In this document: one piece after another, positions 55,901-64,000 of the stretch
How positions within the stretch are numbered: position 1 is the stretch's first letter
Layout: every line of letters starts with the position of its first letter
Origin: Lachancea mirantina
Taxonomy: Eukaryota; Ascomycota; Saccharomycetes; Saccharomycetales; Saccharomycetaceae
NCBI GenBank assembly: GCA_900074745.1
Contig: LT598468.1
Coordinates: forward strand, 62,001-126,000
DNA length: 64,000 nt
Direction: 5' to 3'
The notes under the pieces: model-generated
The model's input: only the letters and a program-made list of their open reading frames with translations
What the model was told of the DNA's origin: nothing
The model's database searches: none
Position numbers and translations under genes: made by a program

Positions 55901-57618
55901 CCGGGACGGTGAGTGCTGTCCGAAGAAACACGGTCCATTGTCCTAGCAGAAACAGTTCCATTACTGGAGTTCTGGTAAAGTTGACCCCCATTGTTGCCTT
56001 TTGCGTTGTGAAAGTCTTTCCTTGAAAGCGGAACGTTTGAGAGTAGATCTCCCGGATTAAAATGGTCTCTGGAATCTAAAACAACATGCCGAGATTCTCC
56101 CGTTCTCATGAAGCTATGCGGCCTAGTAGCGCGGCCACCCTTTTTCAAAAGCTCTGGTCTCCGATGCTTGGCGGGCTTGCTATCTGCAGCATTTCGCGCT
56201 TCACCTTTGTCCTCCGCGTTTGTTCTCCTGACAACAGCTTCCCGCAAATAGCACGGCAAGTCGAAATCTACGCTCGCATTCAAAACTTGCTCGGTCTTGA
56301 CAATCTCCTTTGTTAGACCAAGATAATTGTGGGCAGTCTGGAAGGTGACGCGGTACAGTTTTGTTAAAATCATCTGTATTATATGAGAAGCTGAGCGGGG
56401 GTATTTGGAGGTGAGTCTTACAAACGAGGAAGGAGGAATTATGGCTATTGTACAGTCGTTTGAAGCACGAGCAATCAATTCGGGTACTACTGGTGGAAGT
56501 TCCTCGCCCCTTCCACTATCTGATTTCTCGGAACCATGATCTGTGTCTGCTTGTGCATTCAGATCATCGCTCAGATCCGTGTTTCTCCCTTTATTGCCCT
56601 TCGAGTCCTCAGAGTGCTGTAAGTGTTCGCTATGCTGCTCAACAGTTGAATCAAGAAAGGGAGTCATAAAATTAGGTTGAGGCGACATGGTATTAGAAAC
56701 AGACTCCATCTGGTCTTCGTAATCACTGCTAGTCTCGGTAAAAAGCTTGAGGATGCTAATCAGAGATGATATTGGGTTTCCTGCTCGTACGGTATTCAGC
56801 AGCTGGAATTTTTCACCGTCCAGCGAAGACGATCCTAAACTGGATATGGGATCGTCTGAATCTAAGCTATCGTCACTCTGGTTCTCAAAGTCGCGCGTTG
56901 TATCGAAATTGGAAGGAAACGGGCCCGAATTTTTGCTTTGTCTGTCCACTCTGTGATAGATGTTCAGACTACCCTCGACAACAATTGCAAAACCAAGAGC
57001 GTTGTCGACAAGCATTACCTCGCCCTCTTCTAGGCGGCGGGTTTTCATCGATTTTGTAAGTTCATGGAATACAGGCTTCTCGAGATAACCAAATATCTTT
57101 ATCGCGCTTAGAAACTCTTCCAAGTACGACGAAAAATCACCTCTCCTGCGATCGTTGAGGTTATTCATGAAAAGCGCATCCGTGTCATCTTGTATCTTCT
57201 TGTTCTTGAGCAGGAATTCGTCGTCTTCGTCGGGCTGAAGTCGCCTGTATGCATTGAGGAATCGCGTTCGAACAAAATAATATGTGACGAGCATTATTAG
57301 GACGAGGCAGATCATTAATGTTGAGAACGGCACCGTTATATCAACCGATGACGACATATAGACCTTCGATGGTATTCCCAGAAGCACAGCTTTTACGAGT
57401 CTCCAGAAGTATCGCATCGTGACTTTGGTCGTGGTGTGTGTAAAGTCCAGCAGGTACTGCGTACTGACAACCATCGCGTTCGCTACATTCCCGAGCAACT
57501 CGCTGCCGCTGTAGAAGAGATCTCCGGTTGTTAGAGTCGATTCATTGGCCAGCAGGGTTTCTCCCATTGTCATTACGAACTGTTTGGATTCCCAGAAGCA
57601 ATCAGAGCAGTTGTACAT
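52933..57618 (-). CDS. NTE1: Lysophospholipase Nte1 (neuropathy target esterase homologue)
   Basis: Nte1 is an ER membrane enzyme that deacylates phosphatidylcholine to glycerophosphocholine. From ATG 57618 (MYNCSDCFWESKQF) the product is 1561 aa; a later ATG is also possible, and the open frame upstream begins with TTG. Two N-terminal hydrophobic segments precede three cyclic-nucleotide-binding-like domains (KIFGYLEKPVFHELTKSMKT, FFRAGSTVVEQN and LEASETLFNQGD regions). The C-terminal patatin domain has GGGGARGISHLGV, GGTSIGAF with catalytic S1288, and DGGYVDN with D1406. The C-terminus RRNSI is identical to that of S. cerevisiae Nte1. It is convergent with LSM3, and the orthologue is YML059C. 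Confidence 0.97.
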   Translation of the reverse strand: MYNCSDCFWESKQFVMTMGETLLANESTLTTGDLFYSGSELLGNVANAMVVSTQYLLDFTHTTTKVTMRYFWRLVKAVLLGIPSKVYMSSSVDITVPFSTLMICLVLIMLVTYYFVRTRFLNAYRRLQPDEDDEFLLKNKKIQDDTDALFMNNLNDRRRGDFSSYLEEFLSAIKIFGYLEKPVFHELTKSMKTRRLEEGEVMLVDNALGFAIVVEGSLNIYHRVDRQSKNSGPFPSNFDTTRDFENQSDDSLDSDDPISSLGSSSLDGEKFQLLNTVRAGNPISSLISILKLFTETSSDYEDQMESVSNTMSPQPNFMTPFLDSTVEQHSEHLQHSEDSKGNKGRNTDLSDDLNAQADTDHGSEKSDSGRGEELPPVVPELIARASNDCTIAIIPPSSFVRLTSKYPRSASHIIQMILTKLYRVTFQTAHNYLGLTKEIVKTEQVLNASVDFDLPCYLREAVVRRTNAEDKGEARNAADSKPAKHRRPELLKKGGRATRPHSFMRTGESRHVVLDSRDHFNPGDLLSNVPLSRKDFHNAKGNNGGQLYQNSSNGTVSARTMDRVSSDSTHRPGSPSPGIEQNNSSSAVSSAMNSALVDDDVRRRTFSAIQDETEESSWRMALIEGIFAYLGITKQNILPSSNTSNLSNSMRRSSEISLSSSRTSSQFPSSLEYHIIPSKRFPIKHGRSSKRSKKHGEEVPQNIDFDTVKNEFAQGLQTMFFRAGSTVVEQNKTNTGLFYVISGTLEVACKNDDDDRKEQVLYNVNPGGIGGYLAALIGCKSFVSLRAKTDLYVGLLPTDTLERLCDKYFMIYLRIAETLSKVLSPKILKLDYALEWIHLEASETLFNQGDPANAIYVVLSGRLRQLRKAPKAEVETKRKRKRDELLSSRNVQTVGECAQGQSVGEVEVLTAINRLASVVALRETELARIPRTLFELLALEHPSIMIRVSRLVARKILQQQNATETTLQNSSNDTRYDFNLLIPPSETLKGSTIDNKRTGQASGRTYRTISILPIAQGVAVGDFASRLVTALKQVGRKTIGLNQSTTLSHLGRHAFDGLSKLKQSGYFAELEELYDTVVYIADTPVNSSWTQTCIAQGDCILLLAYATMDTDIGEYERLLIKSKTNARVELIFLHEERYVSPGFTHKWLKNRIWIHSEHHVQMSSPSIILQDDEKTSAPLQGNIMDIFRQKERINKITRKTQENISRLLPDSLKATVENLSLKYIYKKQRYYTPVHSHKNDFLRLARILSGQAIGLVLGGGGARGISHLGVLKAIEEQGIPIDMIGGTSIGAFIGGLYAKDYDLVPIYGRVKKFAGRLSSIWRMLTDLTWPVTSYTTGHEFNRGIWKAFGDIRIEDFWIQYYCNSTNITESIQEIHSSGYAWRYIRASMSLAGLLPPIEDNGSMLLDGGYVDNLPVWEMKARGCKTILAVDVGSVDDRTPLRYGDSLNGFWIVFNRWNPFSTHPNVPNMAEIQMRLGYVASVNALEKAKNTPGVIYIRPPIEGYATLDFAKFEEIYEVGAAYGLEFFQKLEADGKMPPIPGSASDFSDSNLPYSMMQRRNSI

Positions 57619-59911
<2,293 letters not shown>

Positions 59912-60311
59912 GTCAGAAAACCTTTACGCGTATAGAGCAGTTTTTATGGAATATAGACTACGAGTGTAATGAACACATGAAAATCGAATGCTGATATTGT
60001 TGGAGAGAGTGTACGTCGTCGCAAGTAGCACTTCCGGAAGTCATTATCACGTGACCACGACGACGGAATGAAATACGAGGTAGAGTGGGAAATTCTTATT
60101 CTGTTCCCAAGAAATACATAGAAGCCAAACGATCCCAGCAATGACCATTAAACGACCACTGACTTCCGACACTGGTGATTCTCAATGTATTTAGCAAACT
60201 GTACCAAGCTCAAAGGCCGCCGCGTCGGAGTAAAGTGACATTTGTTTAGTCAGTGCGTAATCTACATACAGGGTACAACATACGGTCTGCTACCTAGGGT
60301 GTACAGGACCC
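59912..60311. other. Convergent region between GAPDH and CAR2
   Basis: 400 bp with no gene seen. A TCACGTGA-like palindrome (CACGTG at 60048-60053) is present although this is a 3'-3' region. Confidence 0.5.
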
Positions 60312-61586
60312 TTACAGCTGCTTGAGCGAGAGCCTGATCGCCTCTACACCCTTCAGCAGATCCTCCTTAGAGATGACCAGCGGAGGCGCGAGTCTGATGA
60401 TGTGTTCGTGCGTGGGCTTGGCAAGCACCCCATTGTCCTTCATGAGCAGGCACAGGTCCCAGGCGGTTTTGCCACCGATTTTGGACGCGTCGATAACGAT
60501 CGCCGTCAGTAGACCCCGGCCGCGGACCTCGGAGATAACGCCGTTGGACTCCTTCTGCAGCTTCTCGAGCTCTCCGTGCAGGAGCTCGCCAAGCTCGGCA
60601 GCTCTTTCCGCGAGCTTCTCCTTGCGTACGACCTCGAGCGCGGCAATGGCAACCCTTGACGACAAGGGATTACCGCCGTACGTAGAGCCATGGGAACCGG
60701 GCGAGAAGCAAAGCATGATTTCTTTGGACGAGAGCACGCACGACACGGGCAGCACACCACCCGAGATGGCCTTACCCAGGAGCACAACATCGGGCTTGAC
60801 GCCCTCAGAGTGCTCGTAGCATAGCATTTTACCGGTTCTCGCGATACCGGTCTGGATCTCGTCGCAGATCAACAACACGTTGTACTTACGGCATAGGGCC
60901 TGGACCTTGCTGAGGTAATCTTTGGGTGGCACAACGATACCGGCCTCACCTTGGATTGGCTCTAGCAGGATGGCGGCTATGCGATCGCCTGCGTTTTTGA
61001 AGGCCTCCTCGATGTCTTCGATGACGCCATAGCGGATGAATCGCTTTTCGCCGGGGATCTGCGCAGACGTGTTTTTCAAGAAAGGCCCAAAGAACTTTCT
61101 AGAATCTTCTTCGTCGGTCGAAAGTGAGATCGCGCCGAACGTGCGTCCGTGGAAGTTGCCCTCCGCGGCTAGAACGATGGCCTCGCCGTGCGGAATGCCC
61201 TTCTTCATGTAACCCCATCTTCTGGCGAGCTTAATGGCGGTCTCGACCGCCTCGGCGCCGGTGTTCATAGGCAACACCATTTCGTAGTCGAAGTATTCAG
61301 TGACGTATTTGGCAAAAGCGGCAAACACGTCGTTAGAGAAGGCCCGTGACGATAGCGTGAGCGTCTTGGCTTGGTCGACGAGGGCGGCGACGATGTCCGG
61401 GTGACAGTGGCCTTGGTTGACCGCGGAGTACGCAGACAGGAAATCAAGGTACTCTTTGCCTTCGGGGTCCCATACGTGCGCACCCTGCGCCTTGTGAAAA
61501 ACGACAGGTAGAGGGTGGTAGTTGTGGGCGGAATAGCGTTCTTCGTAGTCGACAGTGGTTGCTGACGAGAGATTGATTTCTGACAT
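60312..61586 (-). CDS. CAR2: Ornithine aminotransferase Car2
   Basis: Car2 converts L-ornithine and 2-oxoglutarate to glutamate semialdehyde and glutamate, the second step of arginine use as nitrogen source, in the cytosol. The 424 residues match the family from [20 protein letters not shown] through [16 protein letters not shown]. The PLP-binding lysine is K272 in LLGKAISGG, and [12 protein letters not shown] carries the cofactor-contacting aspartate. The length equals that of yeast Car2. Codon bias is high. A TATA element (CTTTTATATATA on the plus strand, 61682-61693) is about 100 bp upstream of the ATG. The orthologue is YLR438W. Confidence 0.98.
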   Translation of the reverse strand: MSEINLSSATTVDYEERYSAHNYHPLPVVFHKAQGAHVWDPEGKEYLDFLSAYSAVNQGHCHPDIVAALVDQAKTLTLSSRAFSNDVFAAFAKYVTEYFDYEMVLPMNTGAEAVETAIKLARRWGYMKKGIPHGEAIVLAAEGNFHGRTFGAISLSTDEEDSRKFFGPFLKNTSAQIPGEKRFIRYGVIEDIEEAFKNAGDRIAAILLEPIQGEAGIVVPPKDYLSKVQALCRKYNVLLICDEIQTGIARTGKMLCYEHSEGVKPDVVLLGKAISGGVLPVSCVLSSKEIMLCFSPGSHGSTYGGNPLSSRVAIAALEVVRKEKLAERAAELGELLHGELEKLQKESNGVISEVRGRGLLTAIVIDASKIGGKTAWDLCLLMKDNGVLAKPTHEHIIRLAPPLVISKEDLLKGVEAIRLSLKQL

Positions 61587-61681
61587 GCTTAACTGGAAGG
61601 TGTAAGTTCTCTATGCACTTAAAGTAGTTGAGACTGAGAGAGAAATTTAGTGTGACAAGGAAAAGCGCCCTGGCTCTGTCC

Positions 61682-61693
61682 CTTTTATATATA
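61682..61693 (-). promoter_or_regulatory. TATA box of CAR2
   Basis: On the minus strand it reads TATATATAAAAG, about 100 bp before the CAR2 ATG. Confidence 0.65.
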
Positions 61694-61941
61694 CGTGTTG
61701 TCTATCGACCGTGCGCGTCTTATCCTGATACTTGTTCATGCAAAAATCGGTGCTTAGAGCCGCATGGTCTGTGCAGGACGCAAGAATCGCTGTCTTTAGT
61801 GCATAGAGGAAACATCGTCGCTGTTGTTAGTGCATAGGGTCAACAGTATCAAACGAACGGGGCAAAAGAAAAAAAAGTTTACGTGTGTTGAGTCCTGATC
61901 GCTACGGACGGTAATATGAGGATATCAAGATAAAAAGTTTA

Positions 61942-62023
61942 CGACAACTGCAGGATTCGAACCTGCGCGGGCAGAGCCCAAAAGATTTCTAATCTTACGC
62001 CTTAACCACTCGGCCAAATTGCC
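61942..62023 (-). tRNA. tRNA-Ser (anticodon AGA)
   Basis: An 82-nt type II tRNA on the minus strand: acceptor GGCAATT, D-arm GGCCGAGTGGTTAAGGC, anticodon loop TTAGAAA with AGA, a long variable arm (GGGCTCTGCCC), T-arm CAGGTTCGAATCCTG, and G73. No intron. It is nearly identical to yeast tRNA-Ser(AGA). Confidence 0.97.
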
Positions 62024-62421
62024 ATGTTCAATGATATTGAGGAAATTTTAGCATATTTTAACACACTACAAAGACACAAGGGTATATTAATAGGTTACGA
62101 ATCTCTCCGTTAGAAGCGACTGAAACACCCATACACCAACTAAAAGGTAAACATGGGGAACCCAAACACCACAGCTTAGTATGGTTTTTTGGTAAACATA
62201 TGGACCCTCGGAAGTTGTCTTCCTCGATGGGTTGCCCTCGGAAATGGCTGTCTATATATTAGGCTTGCTTTGTTTCTCCCCGTGATATGTAACTGGCTCC
62301 TCACCTTCACCCGCCAGCAGGCAAAAACACGTGTGAGTAGCTGTTTCCGAACTTACTCTCAATTTATAATTTCTGTCGGGTTGCGGACCGAAACATCTTA
62401 GAAGCATTCCCATTTTTGACC
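62024..62421. promoter_or_regulatory. Upstream region of SML1/DIF1
   Basis: 398 bp between the tRNA-Ser 5' end and the SML1/DIF1 ATG. A CACGTG lies near 62328. I see no gene and could not define a damage-response (Rfx1-type) element with confidence. Confidence 0.4.
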
Positions 62422-62853
62422 ATGACCACCGAATCTCCTGTCAAAAGACAACTTCACGCCGCGATCCTCCCACAGTCCGATCTGAATGGCTGTCAAGGGG
62501 CCCTCTCAACGATGGGCATGCGTATCAGACAGTCCGTCGACCGCGGGTATCAGACACCACAGTCGCTTTCAGCGCCTGTTTCTTCGCCTTCGCACTTTTC
62601 CAACGTCTGCATGCAGGACAACTCCAACTTCACGATCCCAGAGTACAAGCGTGTTCCGCTATCTGGTGCTCGTCAAGCTCCGATGCTCGTCAACGAGCGC
62701 ACGGTCTCGAGTTCCAGCTCTCTCGCCATGTGGGAAAGCCAACTGGACGAGCGTCTGGAGCACATTGACAACGACATCATGCGCAACAAGCTGGGCGCCG
62801 GAGATCTCATGATGGGCGTCAAACGGGGCTTCGACCAGGTCTCTGAGTGGTAG
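62422..62853 (+). CDS. SML1: Ribonucleotide reductase regulator, combined Sml1/Dif1 type
   Basis: S. cerevisiae Sml1 inhibits the Rnr1 large subunit and Dif1 keeps Rnr2-Rnr4 in the nucleus; both are destroyed after Mec1/Dun1 signalling. This 143-residue protein has both modules. STMGMRIRQSVDRGY (about 29-43) matches the Dif1/Hug domain MTVGMRIRQRVDQGY. A shared phosphodegron-like middle (FTIPEYKRVPL...PMLVNERTVSSSSS, 70-100) is followed by the Sml1 Rnr1-binding helix LAMWESQLDERLEHIDNDIMRNK (101-123). It lies next to CAR2 (neighbour of DIF1, YLR437C) and follows NTE1 (neighbour of SML1, YML058W), as expected of the unduplicated ancestor. I take ATG 62422 as the start. Confidence 0.93.
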   Translation: MTTESPVKRQLHAAILPQSDLNGCQGALSTMGMRIRQSVDRGYQTPQSLSAPVSSPSHFSNVCMQDNSNFTIPEYKRVPLSGARQAPMLVNERTVSSSSSLAMWESQLDERLEHIDNDIMRNKLGAGDLMMGVKRGFDQVSEW

Positions 62854-63266
62854 AAGGGACACCGTAAACGGCGGTTTTTGCGTTGGACTCTCGTGCACAA
62901 CCGCATCCACCGTTTTTCATGAAACGTACTGTACATTAGCGACACGGCGCAGCATAGGCATTTGCTCTTTTTCTATATCTGATTTGGCCGTGAACTTATT
63001 AGTTAGGTCTTACTTATGTTTAAGTAACTACGGGCAAGAAATATTTCTGTTTTTGGGACCTGTGGTCTTGTTTGGTATTCAGTGTCCATGATGACCGAGG
63101 GGGTGTTTTTATTTTCCATTTCGCTGTCATCATCAGTATTTTGCTTCCGCTGGACGATATATGTTATCTTCCGAGAGGGAAAATTTCAATATTTCGAATA
63201 ATGATACGGAAATAAGAGATCCAACAAAAGGGACTGAGGAAGGGGATTCGGCCGACATCTTTGGGA
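62854..63266. promoter_or_regulatory. SML1/DIF1 terminator and ECM30-like promoter region
   Basis: 413 bp between genes on the same strand. Nothing further is supported beyond T-rich stretches after 62,950. Confidence 0.4.
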
Positions 63267-64000
63267 ATGGGGAATAGCGACTCGAAGCTTACTCAGAGCC
63301 GAGAACATATATTCCAACTCGCCGGGACTGTAAACATACCACTTTACGCAAGCTGGGCTTCTCAAGAGTCAGCAGTTCGATACTACAAAACACCAACATT
63401 CGTTGCCACCGAAAACGACGATGATAGAATAGTCGAACTCACACCAGATCCCTTCTCAGCGTACTTCAATACCTTTGTTGAAAGTTCATTAGAAGCGACA
63501 GTGGTATATTCTATCGTGACAACTCAAGAAGTACGACTTTTGTTGGAATCGAATTACCAAAATTTCAGTGCGCTCGTTCGTTTTGCCACGATCAAGTTCT
63601 GCTCGCTGGTCGCGCAGATGCAAGAGTCACAAAATCTGGTGCAATTTCGTATGTTAAAGACACAAGCTTTGACCTGTGTGCGAATTTTGATCAAAATTTT
63701 GCCTGTGCTGCTCGAGAGTGATGCCAGGTCAGAGCTGGACTCTGCTTTTTTTTGGACCCGGAATAGTCGTCAGGCGTTCCAAAATAACGATTCTTTACCT
63801 GGAAACCAGCACAACGGCGGAGACATAGATTCTAGCTCGTTTGGCGAGCTCTCCTCAGCGAGTTCCGCTGACCAGCCTAGCATGCCTAGTTCGGACCACA
63901 TCACGGCCAATAAAGCGCCTTTGGAGTCACTGCGCGTCCTGATTGATGCAGTAGAGTCTGGCGAGGATTTACTTCCGCCAGGGCTCGTGCTCTTGCAATC
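63267..64000 (+). CDS. ECM30: ECM30 / HID-1 family protein (5' part, runs off the window)
   Basis: The frame is open from ATG 63267 to the end of the window (over 240 codons). It begins MGNSDSKL, the myristoylation-type start of HID-1 proteins (human HID1 also starts MGNSDSKL; Ecm30 starts MGNTDSK). The motif LIKILPVLLE...FFWTRN corresponds to LTRVLPYIFE...FFWST in human HID1. These proteins act at the trans-Golgi; S. pombe Ftp105 and S. cerevisiae Ecm30 bind Ubp5/Ubp15-type deubiquitinases. The position after the SML1/DIF1 gene fits YLR436C (ECM30). The C-terminal part is not in this window. Confidence 0.85.
   Translation, partial: MGNSDSKLTQSREHIFQLAGTVNIPLYASWASQESAVRYYKTPTFVATENDDDRIVELTPDPFSAYFNTFVESSLEATVVYSIVTTQEVRLLLESNYQNFSALVRFATIKFCSLVAQMQESQNLVQFRMLKTQALTCVRILIKILPVLLESDARSELDSAFFWTRNSRQAFQNNDSLPGNQHNGGDIDSSSFGELSSASSADQPSMPSSDHITANKAPLESLRVLIDAVESGEDLLPPGLVLLQ

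Noticed and set aside
60322-60819. 165-codon ORF antisense to CAR2
   Set aside because: Serine-rich translation typical of the complement of a biased gene; the CAR2 frame has all catalytic motifs.

Overview
This is nuclear DNA from a budding yeast of the family Saccharomycetaceae that did not go through the whole-genome duplication; a Lachancea-like species is my best guess. Genes are dense, introns are few and sit at 5' ends, tRNA and Rap1-driven ribosomal protein genes are typical of yeast, and the gene order interleaves two duplicated S. cerevisiae regions. From about 29 kb to the end, genes whose S. cerevisiae orthologues lie in the YML070-YML058 interval alternate with genes from the YLR447-YLR436 interval. 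That is the order expected of an unduplicated ancestor. ORC1 stands for both ORC1 and SIR3, and one small gene stands for both SML1 and DIF1.

Layout. 1-0.9 kb: end of a sphingoid/diacylglycerol-kinase-like gene with a degenerate nucleotide loop. 0.9-14.8 kb: a block matching S. cerevisiae YIL150C-YIL146C, namely MCM10 (with a 61-nt intron), an MLP nuclear-basket gene, the ubiquitin-RPL40 fusion (8-nt first exon), SLN1 and ATG32. 15.5-16.5 kb: VMA6. 16.7-23.7 kb: an accessory stretch with a membrane-anchored heme/steroid-binding (MAPR) protein, a tandem TGACTC-repeat array and two peptide-transporter paralogues that share gene-conversion tracts. 24.3-28.4 kb: a hexokinase-family gene like YLR446W, a CoA-binding-domain protein, tRNA-Arg(UCU), a BAR-domain protein and two doubtful small ORFs. 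29.2-42.5 kb: dihydroxyacetone kinase, POB3, ITT1, ERV41 (with an intron), SMA2, ECM7, ORC1 and TEM1. 42.8-57.6 kb: RPS1 behind a very GC-rich hairpin-dense leader region, then MFT1, SEC39, PIF1, OGG1, MRPL4, LSM3 and NTE1. 58.9-64 kb: GAPDH, CAR2, tRNA-Ser(AGA), the SML1/DIF1 ancestor and the first part of an ECM30/HID-1 family gene.

Most genes are housekeeping. Themes that recur are DNA replication and genome stability (MCM10, ORC1, POB3, PIF1, OGG1, SML1/DIF1), stress and osmotic signalling or glycerol-side metabolism (SLN1, dihydroxyacetone kinase, GAPDH), nitrogen acquisition (two peptide transporters, CAR2) and the secretory pathway (ERV41, SEC39, ECM30-like). I see no transposon, virus, CRISPR array or obviously foreign cluster. 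The least explained signals are the hairpin-rich element before RPS1, the degenerate lipid-kinase motif, and the TGACTC array in front of the transporters.
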